A stretch of 64,000 bases of DNA from Agromyces fucosus (GTDB lineage Bacteria; Actinomycetota; Actinomycetes; Actinomycetales; Microbacteriaceae), in contig NZ_SDPO01000001.1 of the NCBI RefSeq assembly GCF_004134865.1, positions 62,001 through 126,000 on the forward strand. Direction: 5' to 3'. This document shows positions 8,166 to 15,552 of this stretch, piece after piece (the first letter of the stretch is position 1; the number at the start of each line of letters is the position of its first letter). The notes under the pieces were generated by a model. The model saw nothing but the letters and a program-made list of their open reading frames with translations, was not told where the DNA came from and made no database searches. A program made the translations under genes and the position numbers.

Positions 8166-9602
8166 TCAGGAGGGATCCGCCGCCATCGAGATCCCGAGCT
8201 CCGCACGGACCGCGGCGATGGCACGGTCGAGCGCCGCCTCGAAGCGATGCGGCGGCGGCGCTCCGTAGCCGACGACCATCGCGGGGGCTCGCGGTGCCGA
8301 AGATGCCCCGAGCCGGAAGGAGCCGAGTCCGTCGAACCGGACGCCGAGCCGCCGGGCGGTCGAGGTGACGGAACGCTCGTCGAGGCCGGTCGGCAGCTCG
8401 AGGAGGCAGTGCAGGCCCGCTCGCATCCCGCTGACGCGGCAGCCGTCGAGTTCGGCGGCGACCCGCGACTCGACCCGCTCGCGACGGGCGCGATACTCGG
8501 CGCGTCGGCGGCGCACGGTCCTGTCGTACTCGTGCGCCCGCATGAAGGCGTCGAGGGCAGCCTGGTTCAGGGCATCGGGGATGCCGTTCACGGCGACGGT
8601 CTGCGCCTCGAAGCCCCCGGCCAGTCGCTCGGGGATCACGGCCCATCCGATCCCCACGGCCGGGGCGAGGCTCTTCGACGCCGTGCCGAGGTAGACGACG
8701 AGGCCGGGTGCGAGCGACTGCAGCGCGCCGATCGCTCGGCGGTCATAGCGGAACTCGCCGTCGTAGTCGTCCTCGATGATGAAGGCGCCGCTCCGCTCGG
8801 CCCACGCGACGACCTCGATCCGCCGGCCCGGGGAGAGCGCCGCACCGGTCGGGAACTGGTGGGCCGGGGTCAGGAGCACGGCGTCGACCGCGAGGTCGCC
8901 GAGTCGGTCGACGACGGCGCCGTCGGCATCGACCGGGAGCGCCACCACGTCGAGGCCCGCCGCGCGGAGGATGCCGCGATGCGCCTCGTGACCGAACTCC
9001 TCGACGGCGATGCGCCGCGCACCCTCGGCCACGAGGGTTCGACCGACGGTCGCCAGGGCGGCGCCGAATCCTCGCGTGACGGCGACGCGCTCGCTCTCGG
9101 CCCAGACGCCACGGGTGCGGGCGAGGTACTCGGCGAGCGTGGACCGCAGGGCGGGCGAGCCCCGGCGCGGACCGTAGCCGAATGCGGAGGCCGGGAGGTC
9201 GAGGGTCGCGCGCCGTGCCGCGGTCGCCCATTCGCGTCGCGGGAACGACGAGGCATCCGGAATGCCGCCGCGGAGGTCGAGACCGAGGTGCAGGGCCGGC
9301 GACGCCGAGTCGGCACCCGTCACCGGTGCATCGCGACCCGGGCGGCCGGCGACCCAGGTGCCCGCCCCGACGCGCGCTTCGAGCCACCCTTCGGCGGCGA
9401 GTCGCCCGTACACCTCGGCGACGACGTTGCGGGCGATGCCGAGGTCGGCGGCGAGCGTGCGGCTCGCGGGCAGCCGGGTGCCGGCGTCGATGCGCCGGTC
9501 GCGCACGGCTCTGCGGAGCGCCTCCTCGAGGGACGACGCCTTCCGGCGACCATCGAGGTCGAGGTGCAGGTCGAGGCCGCGAATGGCCCATGATTCACCC
9601 AT
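8166..9602 (-). CDS. MocR/PdxR-type GntR-aminotransferase regulator
   Basis: The 478-residue protein joins an N-terminal GntR winged helix ([25 protein letters not shown], then [16 protein letters not shown]) to a fold-type I aminotransferase domain. The PLP-binding lysine is in [11 protein letters not shown], and [12 protein letters not shown] carries the Asp/Tyr block. Such MocR proteins sense PLP or other amines and activate vitamin B6 or amine genes. The start is placed at the ATG at 9602 (MGESWAIRG), eight bases after TACAGT; a longer frame runs to 9677 but would overlap the divergent gene. Its neighbour is a divergent AhpD-like gene rather than pdxST, so its target may be that gene. Confidence 0.88.
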   Translation of the reverse strand: MGESWAIRGLDLHLDLDGRRKASSLEEALRRAVRDRRIDAGTRLPASRTLAADLGIARNVVAEVYGRLAAEGWLEARVGAGTWVAGRPGRDAPVTGADSASPALHLGLDLRGGIPDASSFPRREWATAARRATLDLPASAFGYGPRRGSPALRSTLAEYLARTRGVWAESERVAVTRGFGAALATVGRTLVAEGARRIAVEEFGHEAHRGILRAAGLDVVALPVDADGAVVDRLGDLAVDAVLLTPAHQFPTGAALSPGRRIEVVAWAERSGAFIIEDDYDGEFRYDRRAIGALQSLAPGLVVYLGTASKSLAPAVGIGWAVIPERLAGGFEAQTVAVNGIPDALNQAALDAFMRAHEYDRTVRRRRAEYRARRERVESRVAAELDGCRVSGMRAGLHCLLELPTGLDERSVTSTARRLGVRFDGLGSFRLGASSAPRAPAMVVGYGAPPPHRFEAALDRAIAAVRAELGISMAADPS

Positions 9603-9648
9603 GGGATTGGACTGTAGCAGTGGGCCGATGGCTCCGTAGCGTGGAGCC
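9603..9648. promoter_or_regulatory. Divergent promoters, MocR/AhpD-like pair
   Basis: The 46-base gap contains TACAGT on the minus strand, eight bases from the MocR ATG, and TAGCGT on the plus strand (9637-9642), six bases from the AhpD-like ATG. The compact arrangement suggests that the MocR protein controls the divergent gene from this gap. Confidence 0.55.
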
Positions 9649-10140
9649 ATGACCCTCACCGATGCACTCGTCGACATCCCCGTCCGCCTCGACTTCGACG
9701 CGATCGTCCCGCGGTTCTCGCGTGCGGTCGCCTCGCTCGATCACGCCGCGACCGCCGAGCTCGATCGCGTCGGCATCGACCGGCAGTTGCGGGAGATGGT
9801 GCGGCTCCGGGCATCGCAGATCAACGGATGCGTCTACTGCGTCGACCTGCACTCGAAGGATGCGCGCACCGCCGGCGTCACCGAGCAGAAGCTGCACGCG
9901 ATCGCGGTCTGGCGCGATTCCGGGCTGTTCACCGCGGCGGAGCGTGCGGTGCTCCACCTCACCGAGTCGATCACGCGCCTCTCGGAGACGCACGTGCCCG
10001 AGGAGGACCTCGCCGCGGTGACCGCCCGCTTCGGCGAGGAGCGCACGGCGGCACTCGTGTCGCTCATCATCGTGATCAACGTGTGGGACGCGATCGGCGT
10101 GACGACGCGGTGCTGGCCCGTCGCTCGCGACCAGGCCTGA
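9649..10140 (+). CDS. Carboxymuconolactone decarboxylase/AhpD-family protein
   Basis: The 163-residue protein has the AhpD-like thiol motif [13 protein letters not shown] at about residues 61-73, with CxxC and the following His typical of alkylhydroperoxidase-like members. It is probably a small helical oligomer that uses the cysteine pair to reduce peroxides, though many family members are uncharacterised. TAGCGT ends six bases before the ATG. It is transcribed divergently from the MocR gene, a pairing that suggests regulation by a PLP- or amine-responsive factor. Confidence 0.85.
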   Translation: MTLTDALVDIPVRLDFDAIVPRFSRAVASLDHAATAELDRVGIDRQLREMVRLRASQINGCVYCVDLHSKDARTAGVTEQKLHAIAVWRDSGLFTAAERAVLHLTESITRLSETHVPEEDLAAVTARFGEERTAALVSLIIVINVWDAIGVTTRCWPVARDQA

Positions 10141-10171
10141 CACCCGTGCGACCATCTGGGATGATGCGGAC

Positions 10172-10636
10172 ATGACGGATGCCGCGCAGCCACCGGTCCT
10201 GCAACTCCGAGTCGTGATCGAGGCGGAGGACTACGAACGGGCCGTTGCGTTCTACCGCGACGCGCTCGGCATGCCGGAGCTCATGGCCTACGCCGAGGGC
10301 GGCGACGACCGGGTGACGATCCTCGAGGCCGGCCGGGCGACCATCGAGATCGCGAACCCGACGCACAAGCGGGTGATCGACGAGCTCGAAGCCGATGGGC
10401 GCCCGAGCCAGCGCATCCGCCTCGCCTTCGAGGTCACGGACGCGGCGGGCACGACCCGGCGCCTCGCCGGTGCCGGGGCCGCGGTCGTCGCCGAACCGGT
10501 GGAGACGCCGTGGCGCTCGCTCAACTCACGTCTGGACGCCCCGGCCGGCCTCCAGATCACGGTCTTCGAGGAGCTCGAGGGGTCGGAGGAGCGAGCGCTT
10601 CGCGACGGCTTCGGCACCGAGGCCGAGCGCGACTGA
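10172..10636 (+). CDS. VOC-family (glyoxalase-like) protein
   Basis: The 154-residue protein contains one vicinal-oxygen-chelate domain of two beta-alpha-beta-beta-beta modules: LRVVIEAEDYERAVAFYRDALGMPE at the start, and RLAFEVTDAAGTTRRLAGAGAAVVAEPVETPWRS in the second half. Metal ligands cannot be assigned with certainty, and a metal-free binding role is possible. The acidic C-terminal tail adds about 20 residues beyond the domain. GATGAT ends six bases before the ATG and may be a weak -10 for leaderless transcription. Confidence 0.8.
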   Translation: MTDAAQPPVLQLRVVIEAEDYERAVAFYRDALGMPELMAYAEGGDDRVTILEAGRATIEIANPTHKRVIDELEADGRPSQRIRLAFEVTDAAGTTRRLAGAGAAVVAEPVETPWRSLNSRLDAPAGLQITVFEELEGSEERALRDGFGTEAERD

Positions 10637-10648
10637 CGAATCGCAGGT

Positions 10649-11059
10649 TCAGGCGTCGCCGTCGACGTAGAACCAGCTGCCGCCCTCTCGGATGAAGCGG
10701 CTCCGCTCGTGCAGCACGCCGCGTTCGTCGGGCGAACGATACGACGCACGGAACTCCACCTCGCCGTCACGGTCGAACGGGCCGCCGCGCTCGGTCGCGA
10801 CGATCTCCAGGGTGATCCACCGCGTCTCGTCGTCGAGATCGAGGTCGCGCGGGCGCGTGTCGGGATGCCACGTCGCGCGGAGGTAGTCGACGTCGCCGAC
10901 CGCGAATGCGGTGTAGCGCGATCGCATGAGCTGCACCGCGGTCGGCGCCACGGCGATGCGAGCGAGGAGCGGACCGCAGCAGTCCCCGAAGGTGTTCCCG
11001 CTGCGGCAGGGACACCGCTCGTCCGCGGTCGGCCGGAGGGGAGGGGTGTGGCTGGGCAT
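10649..11059 (-). CDS. YchJ-family (UPF0225) SEC-C metal-binding protein
   Basis: The 136-residue protein has an N-terminal SEC-C zinc motif (CPCRSGNTFGDCCGPLL) followed by the YchJ domain (LMRSRYTAFAVGDVDYLRATW) and a C-terminal NTF2-like half (VEFRASYR, HERSRFIREGGSWFYVDGD). The function of the family is unknown. The start is the ATG at 11059, with GATACT ending six bases before it; the open frame extends over 1 kb upstream but is antisense to the secreted-protein gene. It is convergent with the VOC gene. Confidence 0.85.
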   Translation of the reverse strand: MPSHTPPLRPTADERCPCRSGNTFGDCCGPLLARIAVAPTAVQLMRSRYTAFAVGDVDYLRATWHPDTRPRDLDLDDETRWITLEIVATERGGPFDRDGEVEFRASYRSPDERGVLHERSRFIREGGSWFYVDGDA

Positions 11060-11203
11060 CCTCCCAGTATCGCGGTCTCCGAGGGCCATCTTCATGGTCT
11101 GCACAGGAAGAAATGAGGAACCCTTCAGAAACTCGGGGCAGAGTGTCTGACTTCTGCCCTCGCTCGGGGGCGTCCCCCATCCTGACCGAGCACCCGAGAA
11201 CCT
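11060..11203 (+). promoter_or_regulatory. Structured 5' region of the secreted transglycosylase-like gene
   Basis: This 144-base divergent gap can fold. GGGCAGA (11136-11142) pairs with TCTGCCC (11153-11159). GCTCGG (11162-11167) pairs with CCGAGC (11186-11191) around an inner GGG/CCC stem. CTCGGG can pair alternatively with CCCGAG at 11193-11198, immediately before the ATG. The alternative pairings near the start codon suggest post-transcriptional control. I see no match to the c-di-AMP (ydaO) riboswitch core. Confidence 0.4.
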
Positions 11204-12037
11204 ATGCGCAACGACATCACCACGCCCGAAACCGAAACCGCCCCCGAAGCACTCCACCCGCGCCGCAGCATCCGCAAGCGCCGTCTCGGACGCAAGCGGC
11301 TCGTCGCCGTCGGCGCCGTCATGGCCGTCGGCCTCATCGTCGGCACCGGATTCACCGTCCAGTCGGCGATCAGCACCCAGGCCAGCATCGACGCGACGAC
11401 CGCGCTCACCGAGTCGACGGGAGTGCGTTCCGACCAGCTCGGCGCATACAGCGCGATCGCCGAGGCTCGCACGCGTCACAGCGCACAGGACACCCTCACG
11501 GCCGCGAACGCCACGCTCGCCGCGGTCGGCGGCAAGGTCGACTCGAGCGGCCTCGCCGCCTCCGTCGCCTCGCTCGGCGACTACGAGCGCCTGCCGATCG
11601 ATTCGATCGTCGACCTCACGAAGCAGACCCGCGCCGAGACCGAGAAGACGGCGGCCGCGGCCGCCGAGTTCGATCGCGTGCAGGCCGAGCAGGCGGCAGC
11701 CGCCGCCGCCGCCCTCGCCCAGGCGAACACGCCCGACGGCGCCCGGGCGACCGCGCGCGCCCTCGCCGCATCGAAGTACGGCTGGAACGATTCGCAGTTC
11801 CAGTGCCTCAACCAGCTTTGGCAGAAGGAGTCGGGCTGGTCGTACACCGCCTACAACGCATCGAGCGGCGCAACGGGCATCCCGCAGTCGCTGCCGGGCA
11901 GCAAGATGGCCTCCGCCGGCTCCGACTGGCAGACGAACGCCGCGACGCAGATCAGCTGGGGCCTCGACTACATCGCACGCGGCTACGGAACGCCCTGCAG
12001 TGCGTGGTCGCACTCGCAGTCGATGAACTGGTACTGA
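11204..12037 (+). CDS. Secreted/anchored lytic transglycosylase-like protein
   Basis: The 277-residue protein has a basic N-terminus (RKRRLGRKR) followed by one hydrophobic segment at about residues 35-53, acting as signal anchor or signal peptide. Next comes an Ala/Glu-rich helical spacer and a C-terminal catalytic-like domain. There, LWQKESGWSYTAYNASSGATGIPQSLPGSKM matches the lysozyme-like fold of secreted actinobacterial transglycosylases, with Glu in KESGW as probable catalytic acid. It ends SQSMNWY, typical of this group. It probably cleaves or remodels peptidoglycan. The ATG is directly preceded by alternative hairpins. Confidence 0.82.
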   Translation: MRNDITTPETETAPEALHPRRSIRKRRLGRKRLVAVGAVMAVGLIVGTGFTVQSAISTQASIDATTALTESTGVRSDQLGAYSAIAEARTRHSAQDTLTAANATLAAVGGKVDSSGLAASVASLGDYERLPIDSIVDLTKQTRAETEKTAAAAAEFDRVQAEQAAAAAAALAQANTPDGARATARALAASKYGWNDSQFQCLNQLWQKESGWSYTAYNASSGATGIPQSLPGSKMASAGSDWQTNAATQISWGLDYIARGYGTPCSAWSHSQSMNWY

Positions 12038-12104
12038 CCCCGGGGGATCTCGCGTAGGGTTGCCGGCACGAGGCCGTCCAGGTCTCCGATCAAAGGGCGA
12101 ATCC

Positions 12105-12248
12105 ATGTCAGACAAGTCGCCGAAGAAGTCGTCGTCCAAGACGGCTGCCAGCAAGACCCTCAAAGAGAAGCGCGCCGACAAGAAGGCCAAGGTCGAGAAC
12201 CGGTCGAGCAGTGACGCGGTGACCGAGGCCACGCACCGCAAGCGCTGA
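12105..12248 (+). CDS. Small Lys/Ser-rich basic protein (47 aa)
   Basis: This 47-residue protein is rich in Lys and Ser (MSDKSPKKSSSKTAASKTLK) and has no hydrophobic core, so it is probably unstructured and may bind nucleic acid. An AAAGGG sequence lies eight bases before the ATG, and a TAGGGT -10 candidate lies at 12054-12059, giving a leader of about 38 bases. Composition and a clear ribosome site support it as a real small gene. I do not recognise a function. Confidence 0.6.
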   Translation: MSDKSPKKSSSKTAASKTLKEKRADKKAKVENRSSSDAVTEATHRKR

Positions 12249-12255
12249 ACCGCAG

Positions 12256-12320
12256 CGGCGCCTGAGCTGAGCGATGGGTTGCCCGTCGCGAGCCGGGCGT
12301 CGCTCCGGCGTCAGGCGCCG
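12256..12320. terminator. Nested hairpin between convergent genes
   Basis: CGGCGCCTGA (12256-12265) and TCAGGCGCCG (12311-12320) form a perfect 10-bp inverted repeat enclosing a smaller GCCCG/CGGGC stem (12281-12299). It fills the gap between the small basic protein gene and the convergent acetyltransferase gene. It lacks a U-tract, so its role as a bidirectional terminator is inferred from position. Confidence 0.45.
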
Positions 12321-12323
12321 TGT

Positions 12324-12617
12324 TCAGACGGTGCGCGGGTCGAGTAGACCCGCCCGATCGGGATGCCGGTCGAACCACTCGCCCACGTACCAGCAGCTCG
12401 GCACGATGCGTCTGGTGGAGTTCGCCTCGACGTCGTCGACCGCGAACGCGACCAGTTCGCCGGCAAGGCCGCTGCCGCGGTACGGCGGATTCGTGAACGT
12501 GCGGGTGAATGCGACCGAATCGCCGAGCTCCCGGTAGTCGAGCACGCTCGCGATGTCCCCGTCGACGCGCAGCACGTATCGGCGGGCGTCGGGTTCGTGG
12601 GTGAGTTCGGTGTGCAC
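12324..12617 (-). CDS. Small GNAT-like N-acetyltransferase (YjdJ type)
   Basis: The 97-residue protein matches the short GNAT group (YjdJ/Gcn5-related). A beta strand carrying YRELGDSVAFTRTFTNPPYRGSGLAGELVAFA has the acetyl-CoA loop PPYRGSGLA, and RIVPSCWYVGEWFDRHP is characteristic of the C-terminus. The substrate is unknown. The start is GTG at 12617, supported by TAGCCT six bases before it. It stands alone between two genes with their own promoters. Confidence 0.85.
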   Translation of the reverse strand: MHTELTHEPDARRYVLRVDGDIASVLDYRELGDSVAFTRTFTNPPYRGSGLAGELVAFAVDDVEANSTRRIVPSCWYVGEWFDRHPDRAGLLDPRTV

Positions 12618-12641
12618 GTGATCAGGCTACGCCGCGGGCGG

Positions 12642-13013
12642 TCAGCGACCGCGAAGGCGCTCGAGGTCTCGTCGTTCGCGCTTGGTCGGGCGTCCGGCAC
12701 CGCGATCGCGTGTGGCGACGATCGCGACCGTCTCGCGAGGCGGCGGGGGAGGCGTGCGGTCGTCGACCGCGGTCGCCGCGACCGTCGCCGACACCCGCTT
12801 GACGAGCGTCTGCCGCACCACGAGCATCCGGTCGAACCCGTCGACGCGCACGCGCACCTCGTCGCCGGGGCGCACGGACTGGGCCGCCTTCGCCCGCTCG
12901 CCGTTGACCCGCACATGCCCGGCCCTGCACGCCGCCGTGGCCGCGGACCTCGTCTTGAACTGCCGCACCGCCCAGAGCCAGGCGTCGACGCGCACGGGGG
13001 ACTCGCCGTTCAT
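12642..13013 (-). CDS. S4-domain RNA-binding protein (Hsp15-like)
   Basis: The 123-residue protein begins with an S4 RNA-binding domain (VRVDAWLWAVRQFKTRSAATAACRAGHVRVNG, then KAAQSVRPGDEVRV) like ribosome-associated heat-shock protein Hsp15, which binds stalled 50S subunits in E. coli. The C-terminal tail is proline- and arginine-rich. The ATG at 13013 has TAGGCT six bases upstream. It is divergent from the NUDIX gene. The ribosome-rescue role is inferred from the family. Confidence 0.85.
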   Translation of the reverse strand: MNGESPVRVDAWLWAVRQFKTRSAATAACRAGHVRVNGERAKAAQSVRPGDEVRVRVDGFDRMLVVRQTLVKRVSATVAATAVDDRTPPPPPRETVAIVATRDRGAGRPTKRERRDLERLRGR

Positions 13014-13068
13014 GACAACAGCCTACGGCCGTGACGAAGCGGGGAGGTTCGTGCGGCATGCTGGACTC
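13014..13068. promoter_or_regulatory. Divergent leaderless promoters, S4/NUDIX pair
   Basis: TAGGCT on the minus strand (13020-13025) ends six bases from the S4-gene ATG, and CATGCT on the plus strand (13057-13062) ends six bases from the NUDIX ATG. Both fit transcription starting at the start codon. Confidence 0.55.
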
Positions 13069-13518
13069 ATGAGCGGAGCGAGCGGCGACGAATGGGTCGT
13101 GGGCCCCGATGGTTCGAAGTACTGGGGCAGGTTCGGGGCGGCCGGGCTGCTGGTCGTCAGTCCGCAGCGCGAGGTCCTGCTCCAGCATCGGGCGCTGTGG
13201 AGTCATTTCGGCGGCACCTGGGGCATGCCGGGCGGCGCTCGTCACGAGCACGAGAGCGCTGTGGAGGCGGCCGTCCGCGAGGCCGGCGAGGAGGCGGGCG
13301 TGCCGCCGGCGCTCGTCGAGGTGCGGTTCAGCACCGTACTCGACCTCGGCTACTGGTCGTACACGACGGTCGTTGCCGATGCCGCCGAACGGTTCGCACC
13401 GGTGGTCAGCGACCCCGAGAGCATCGAGCTGCGATGGATCGCGATCGATCGGGTCACCGAGATGCCGCTGCATCCGCGATTCGCCGAAGGCTGGACCGCA
13501 CTCGCGGAGCGCCTCTGA
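13069..13518 (+). CDS. NUDIX hydrolase
   Basis: The 149-residue protein has an intact NUDIX box: Gly followed after five residues by Glu, then seven residues later REAGEEAGV (within GARHEHESAVEAAVREAGEEAGV, residues about 57-79). It should hydrolyse a nucleoside diphosphate linked to another moiety, but the substrate is unknown. The ATG at 13069 is preceded at six bases by CATGCT; the open frame continues upstream antisense to the S4 gene and is not used. Confidence 0.9.
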   Translation: MSGASGDEWVVGPDGSKYWGRFGAAGLLVVSPQREVLLQHRALWSHFGGTWGMPGGARHEHESAVEAAVREAGEEAGVPPALVEVRFSTVLDLGYWSYTTVVADAAERFAPVVSDPESIELRWIAIDRVTEMPLHPRFAEGWTALAERL

Positions 13519-13545
13519 AGCGCTTCGCCGTCAAGCTGGTGCCCG

Positions 13546-14376
13546 TCAGGCGGTGGGCTCGCCGATCGGCGCCGACGCCCGCCGCGGAAACCACGGAACG
13601 ATCGGCGAGGTGCGGGCCCGATAGTCGTCGTAGTCCGCGTAGCGCCCGCGTGAGATCGACTCGGTGAAGATCGTCGAGCCGATGAAGAGCGTCGTGAGCA
13701 GCACCGCCCCCGCGACGGACCAGTGCAGCCAGATGCCGGTCGCCGCGACCGCGAAGCCGTAGAAGACCCACCACTGGGCCTGCTCGAAGAAGAAGTTCGG
13801 GTGCCGGGAGACGCGGAACAACCCGGTCTGCAGGAAGCCGGGCTGCGGGGTGCGGCCGGCCGCCCGCTCTGCCGCCTTCCACTGATGGAACGTCCACTGC
13901 TGCTGGTCGGCGACGCCCTCGCCCACGAGGAGGGCGAGGAAGACGACGGCGAGCGCGACGTCGGCCGGACCGAGCGGCACGCCGCCGGCGGCGAACACCG
14001 TGGCGGCCGGAAGGCAGAAGAGCAGGATGACCGCGTTCTGGTAGACCGAGATGAACAGCAGGTTGAACGCGGCGAACCCGGCTCGAGACATCCGCCCTCT
14101 GAGCACTGCCCACCGGTAGTCCTCGCCGCCGGGCCGGTAGCCGCCCTTTCGTGCGAAGTTGAAGGTCAAGCGGATGCCCCATGCCGAGACCAGCACCGCC
14201 ATGAGCACGAGTCGTCCGTCGAACCCCGACGCGACCGCGAACACCCACACGTAGACGATCGGTGCGATCGACCAGATGCGGTCGACCCACGAGTATTCGC
14301 GGGTCACGACCGAGGCGACCCACGTCGCGAGCGTGATCGAAGCGCAGATGACGAGACACACGATGAGCGGACCCAT
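13546..14376 (-). CDS. DUF1295 membrane protein (steroid reductase-like)
   Basis: The 276-residue integral membrane protein has about six to seven hydrophobic helices and the C-terminal signature FRVSRHPNFFFEQAQWWVFY, with GRYADYDDYRARTSPIVPWFP. It belongs to the DUF1295 family, related to 3-oxo-5-alpha-steroid 4-dehydrogenases and isoprenylcysteine methyltransferases. The bacterial role is unknown; reduction or methylation of a lipid is possible. TAGAAT (minus strand, 14383-14388) lies six bases before the ATG. It is divergent from the phosphatidyltransferase gene. Confidence 0.88.
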   Translation of the reverse strand: MGPLIVCLVICASITLATWVASVVTREYSWVDRIWSIAPIVYVWVFAVASGFDGRLVLMAVLVSAWGIRLTFNFARKGGYRPGGEDYRWAVLRGRMSRAGFAAFNLLFISVYQNAVILLFCLPAATVFAAGGVPLGPADVALAVVFLALLVGEGVADQQQWTFHQWKAAERAAGRTPQPGFLQTGLFRVSRHPNFFFEQAQWWVFYGFAVAATGIWLHWSVAGAVLLTTLFIGSTIFTESISRGRYADYDDYRARTSPIVPWFPRRASAPIGEPTA

Positions 14377-14408
14377 GTCGGCATTCTACGGATCGATAGG
14401 ATCGGAAC
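14377..14408. promoter_or_regulatory. Divergent leaderless promoters, DUF1295/pgsA-like
   Basis: In only 32 bases, TAGAAT on the minus strand (14383-14388) and TAGGAT on the plus strand (14397-14402) each end six bases from their start codons. Both genes should be transcribed without a leader. Confidence 0.65.
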
Positions 14409-15032
14409 GTGGCTGGGGAACGCTCGGGGGAGGTCGGTTCGGAGATCTGGACGATCCCGAACATCCTCAGCATGCTCCGGCTGGCACTCGTTCCGGTCTT
14501 CCTCGTCTTCATCGTGCGCGGCGACTACGTGATCTCGCTCGTCGTCCTCGTCGTCGCGAGCCTGAGCGACCTGCTCGACGGCTACCTCGCGCGGCGCCTC
14601 GGGCAGGTGACCCGGCTCGGGCAATTGCTCGACCCGGCCGCCGACCGGCTGTACATCTTCGCCGCGCTCGTCGGTCTCGCCGCACAGGGACTCGTACCGT
14701 GGTGGATCGTCGTCGTCATCGTCGCCCGTGACGTCCTCCTGCTGGTGCTCGGCGTCGTGCTCGCGAACCACGGTTTCGGTCCGTTGCCCGTGCATCAGCT
14801 CGGCAAGGTCGCGACATTCGCACTGTTCTTCGGCCTGCCGGTGATCATGCTCGGACTCGCGTTCCCGAGCGTCGCCGTCGTCAGTCAGCCGGTCGGCTGG
14901 GCGATCACCCTCTGGGGTGCGTTCCTGTACTGGTGGGCGGGCATCATCTACGCGATCGAGACGGCTCGCGTCATCCGCATCCCGCGGGTGGCGGAGGAGC
15001 CGCGATCGGATACGCTGGAACAGGGAGGTTAG
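14409..15032 (+). CDS. CDP-alcohol phosphatidyltransferase (PgsA-like)
   Basis: The 207-residue membrane protein carries the family motif in SDLLDGYLARRLGQVTRLGQLLDPAADR: D..DG..AR, then G...D...D, which binds metal and the CDP-alcohol. About five hydrophobic helices surround it. It transfers a phosphatidyl group to an alcohol, by family probably in phosphatidylglycerol or cardiolipin-type synthesis, and matches the pgsA2 position upstream of garA in mycobacteria. The start is GTG at 14409, with TAGGAT six bases before. The TAG stop ends one base before the next GTG, so it forms an operon with garA and ftsR. Confidence 0.88.
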   Translation: MAGERSGEVGSEIWTIPNILSMLRLALVPVFLVFIVRGDYVISLVVLVVASLSDLLDGYLARRLGQVTRLGQLLDPAADRLYIFAALVGLAAQGLVPWWIVVVIVARDVLLLVLGVVLANHGFGPLPVHQLGKVATFALFFGLPVIMLGLAFPSVAVVSQPVGWAITLWGAFLYWWAGIIYAIETARVIRIPRVAEEPRSDTLEQGG

Positions 15033-15033
15033 T

Positions 15034-15552
15034 GTGGCGGATAGCGACAACACTCAGGCCGGCGGTACTGAGACCGGGGGCGAGCCTGCGACGACCACGT
15101 CGACGCACGCCGCGGTCGGCGGGGCCACCGACACGACCATCGGCTTCAGTCGAGAGGCAGCGGCACAACTCAGCGCGCTCGATGCCGACGTCACGGCTGA
15201 AGAGCAGGAGGCGATCGCCGCGCTGCCCTCGGGTTCCGCGCTGCTCATCGTGCGCCGCGGCCCCAACAGCGGGGCCCGATTCCTCCTCGACACCGACGTG
15301 ACCGTGGTGGGTCGTCATCCCGACGCCGACATCTTCCTCGACGACGTGACGGTCTCGCGCAAGCATGCGGAGTTCGTGCGGCACCGTTCCGCGTTCGAGG
15401 TGCGCGACCTCAGCTCGCTGAACGGCACCTACTACGACGGGGTCCGCATCGAGACGGCGCTCCTGAGCGACGGTGCAGAGGTGCAGATCGGCAAGTTCCG
15501 GCTCACGTTCTACGCCTCGCGGCGCGACCTGGCTCCGGTGGCGAGCGAATAG
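15034..15552 (+). CDS. garA: FHA-domain regulator GarA/OdhI homologue
   Basis: The 172-residue protein has a C-terminal FHA domain (VVGRHPDADIFLDDVTVSRKHAEF, then LSSLNGTYYDG), which binds phosphothreonine. In mycobacteria and corynebacteria this protein inhibits oxoglutarate dehydrogenase until PknB/PknG phosphorylate an N-terminal TT pair. Here the tail has DTTIGFSREAAAQL, keeping the TT dyad, where those organisms have ETTSVF. The N-terminus is about 20 residues longer and Thr/Gly-rich. The GTG start at 15034 follows GGGAGG. It overlaps the next gene by one base (TAGTG). Confidence 0.9.
   Translation: MADSDNTQAGGTETGGEPATTTSTHAAVGGATDTTIGFSREAAAQLSALDADVTAEEQEAIAALPSGSALLIVRRGPNSGARFLLDTDVTVVGRHPDADIFLDDVTVSRKHAEFVRHRSAFEVRDLSSLNGTYYDGVRIETALLSDGAEVQIGKFRLTFYASRRDLAPVASE

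Noticed and set aside
11060-11203. ydaO-type c-di-AMP riboswitch
   Set aside because: The GGGGTGAA and CCCGACAGCTAACC-like core segments are absent and the leader is short.
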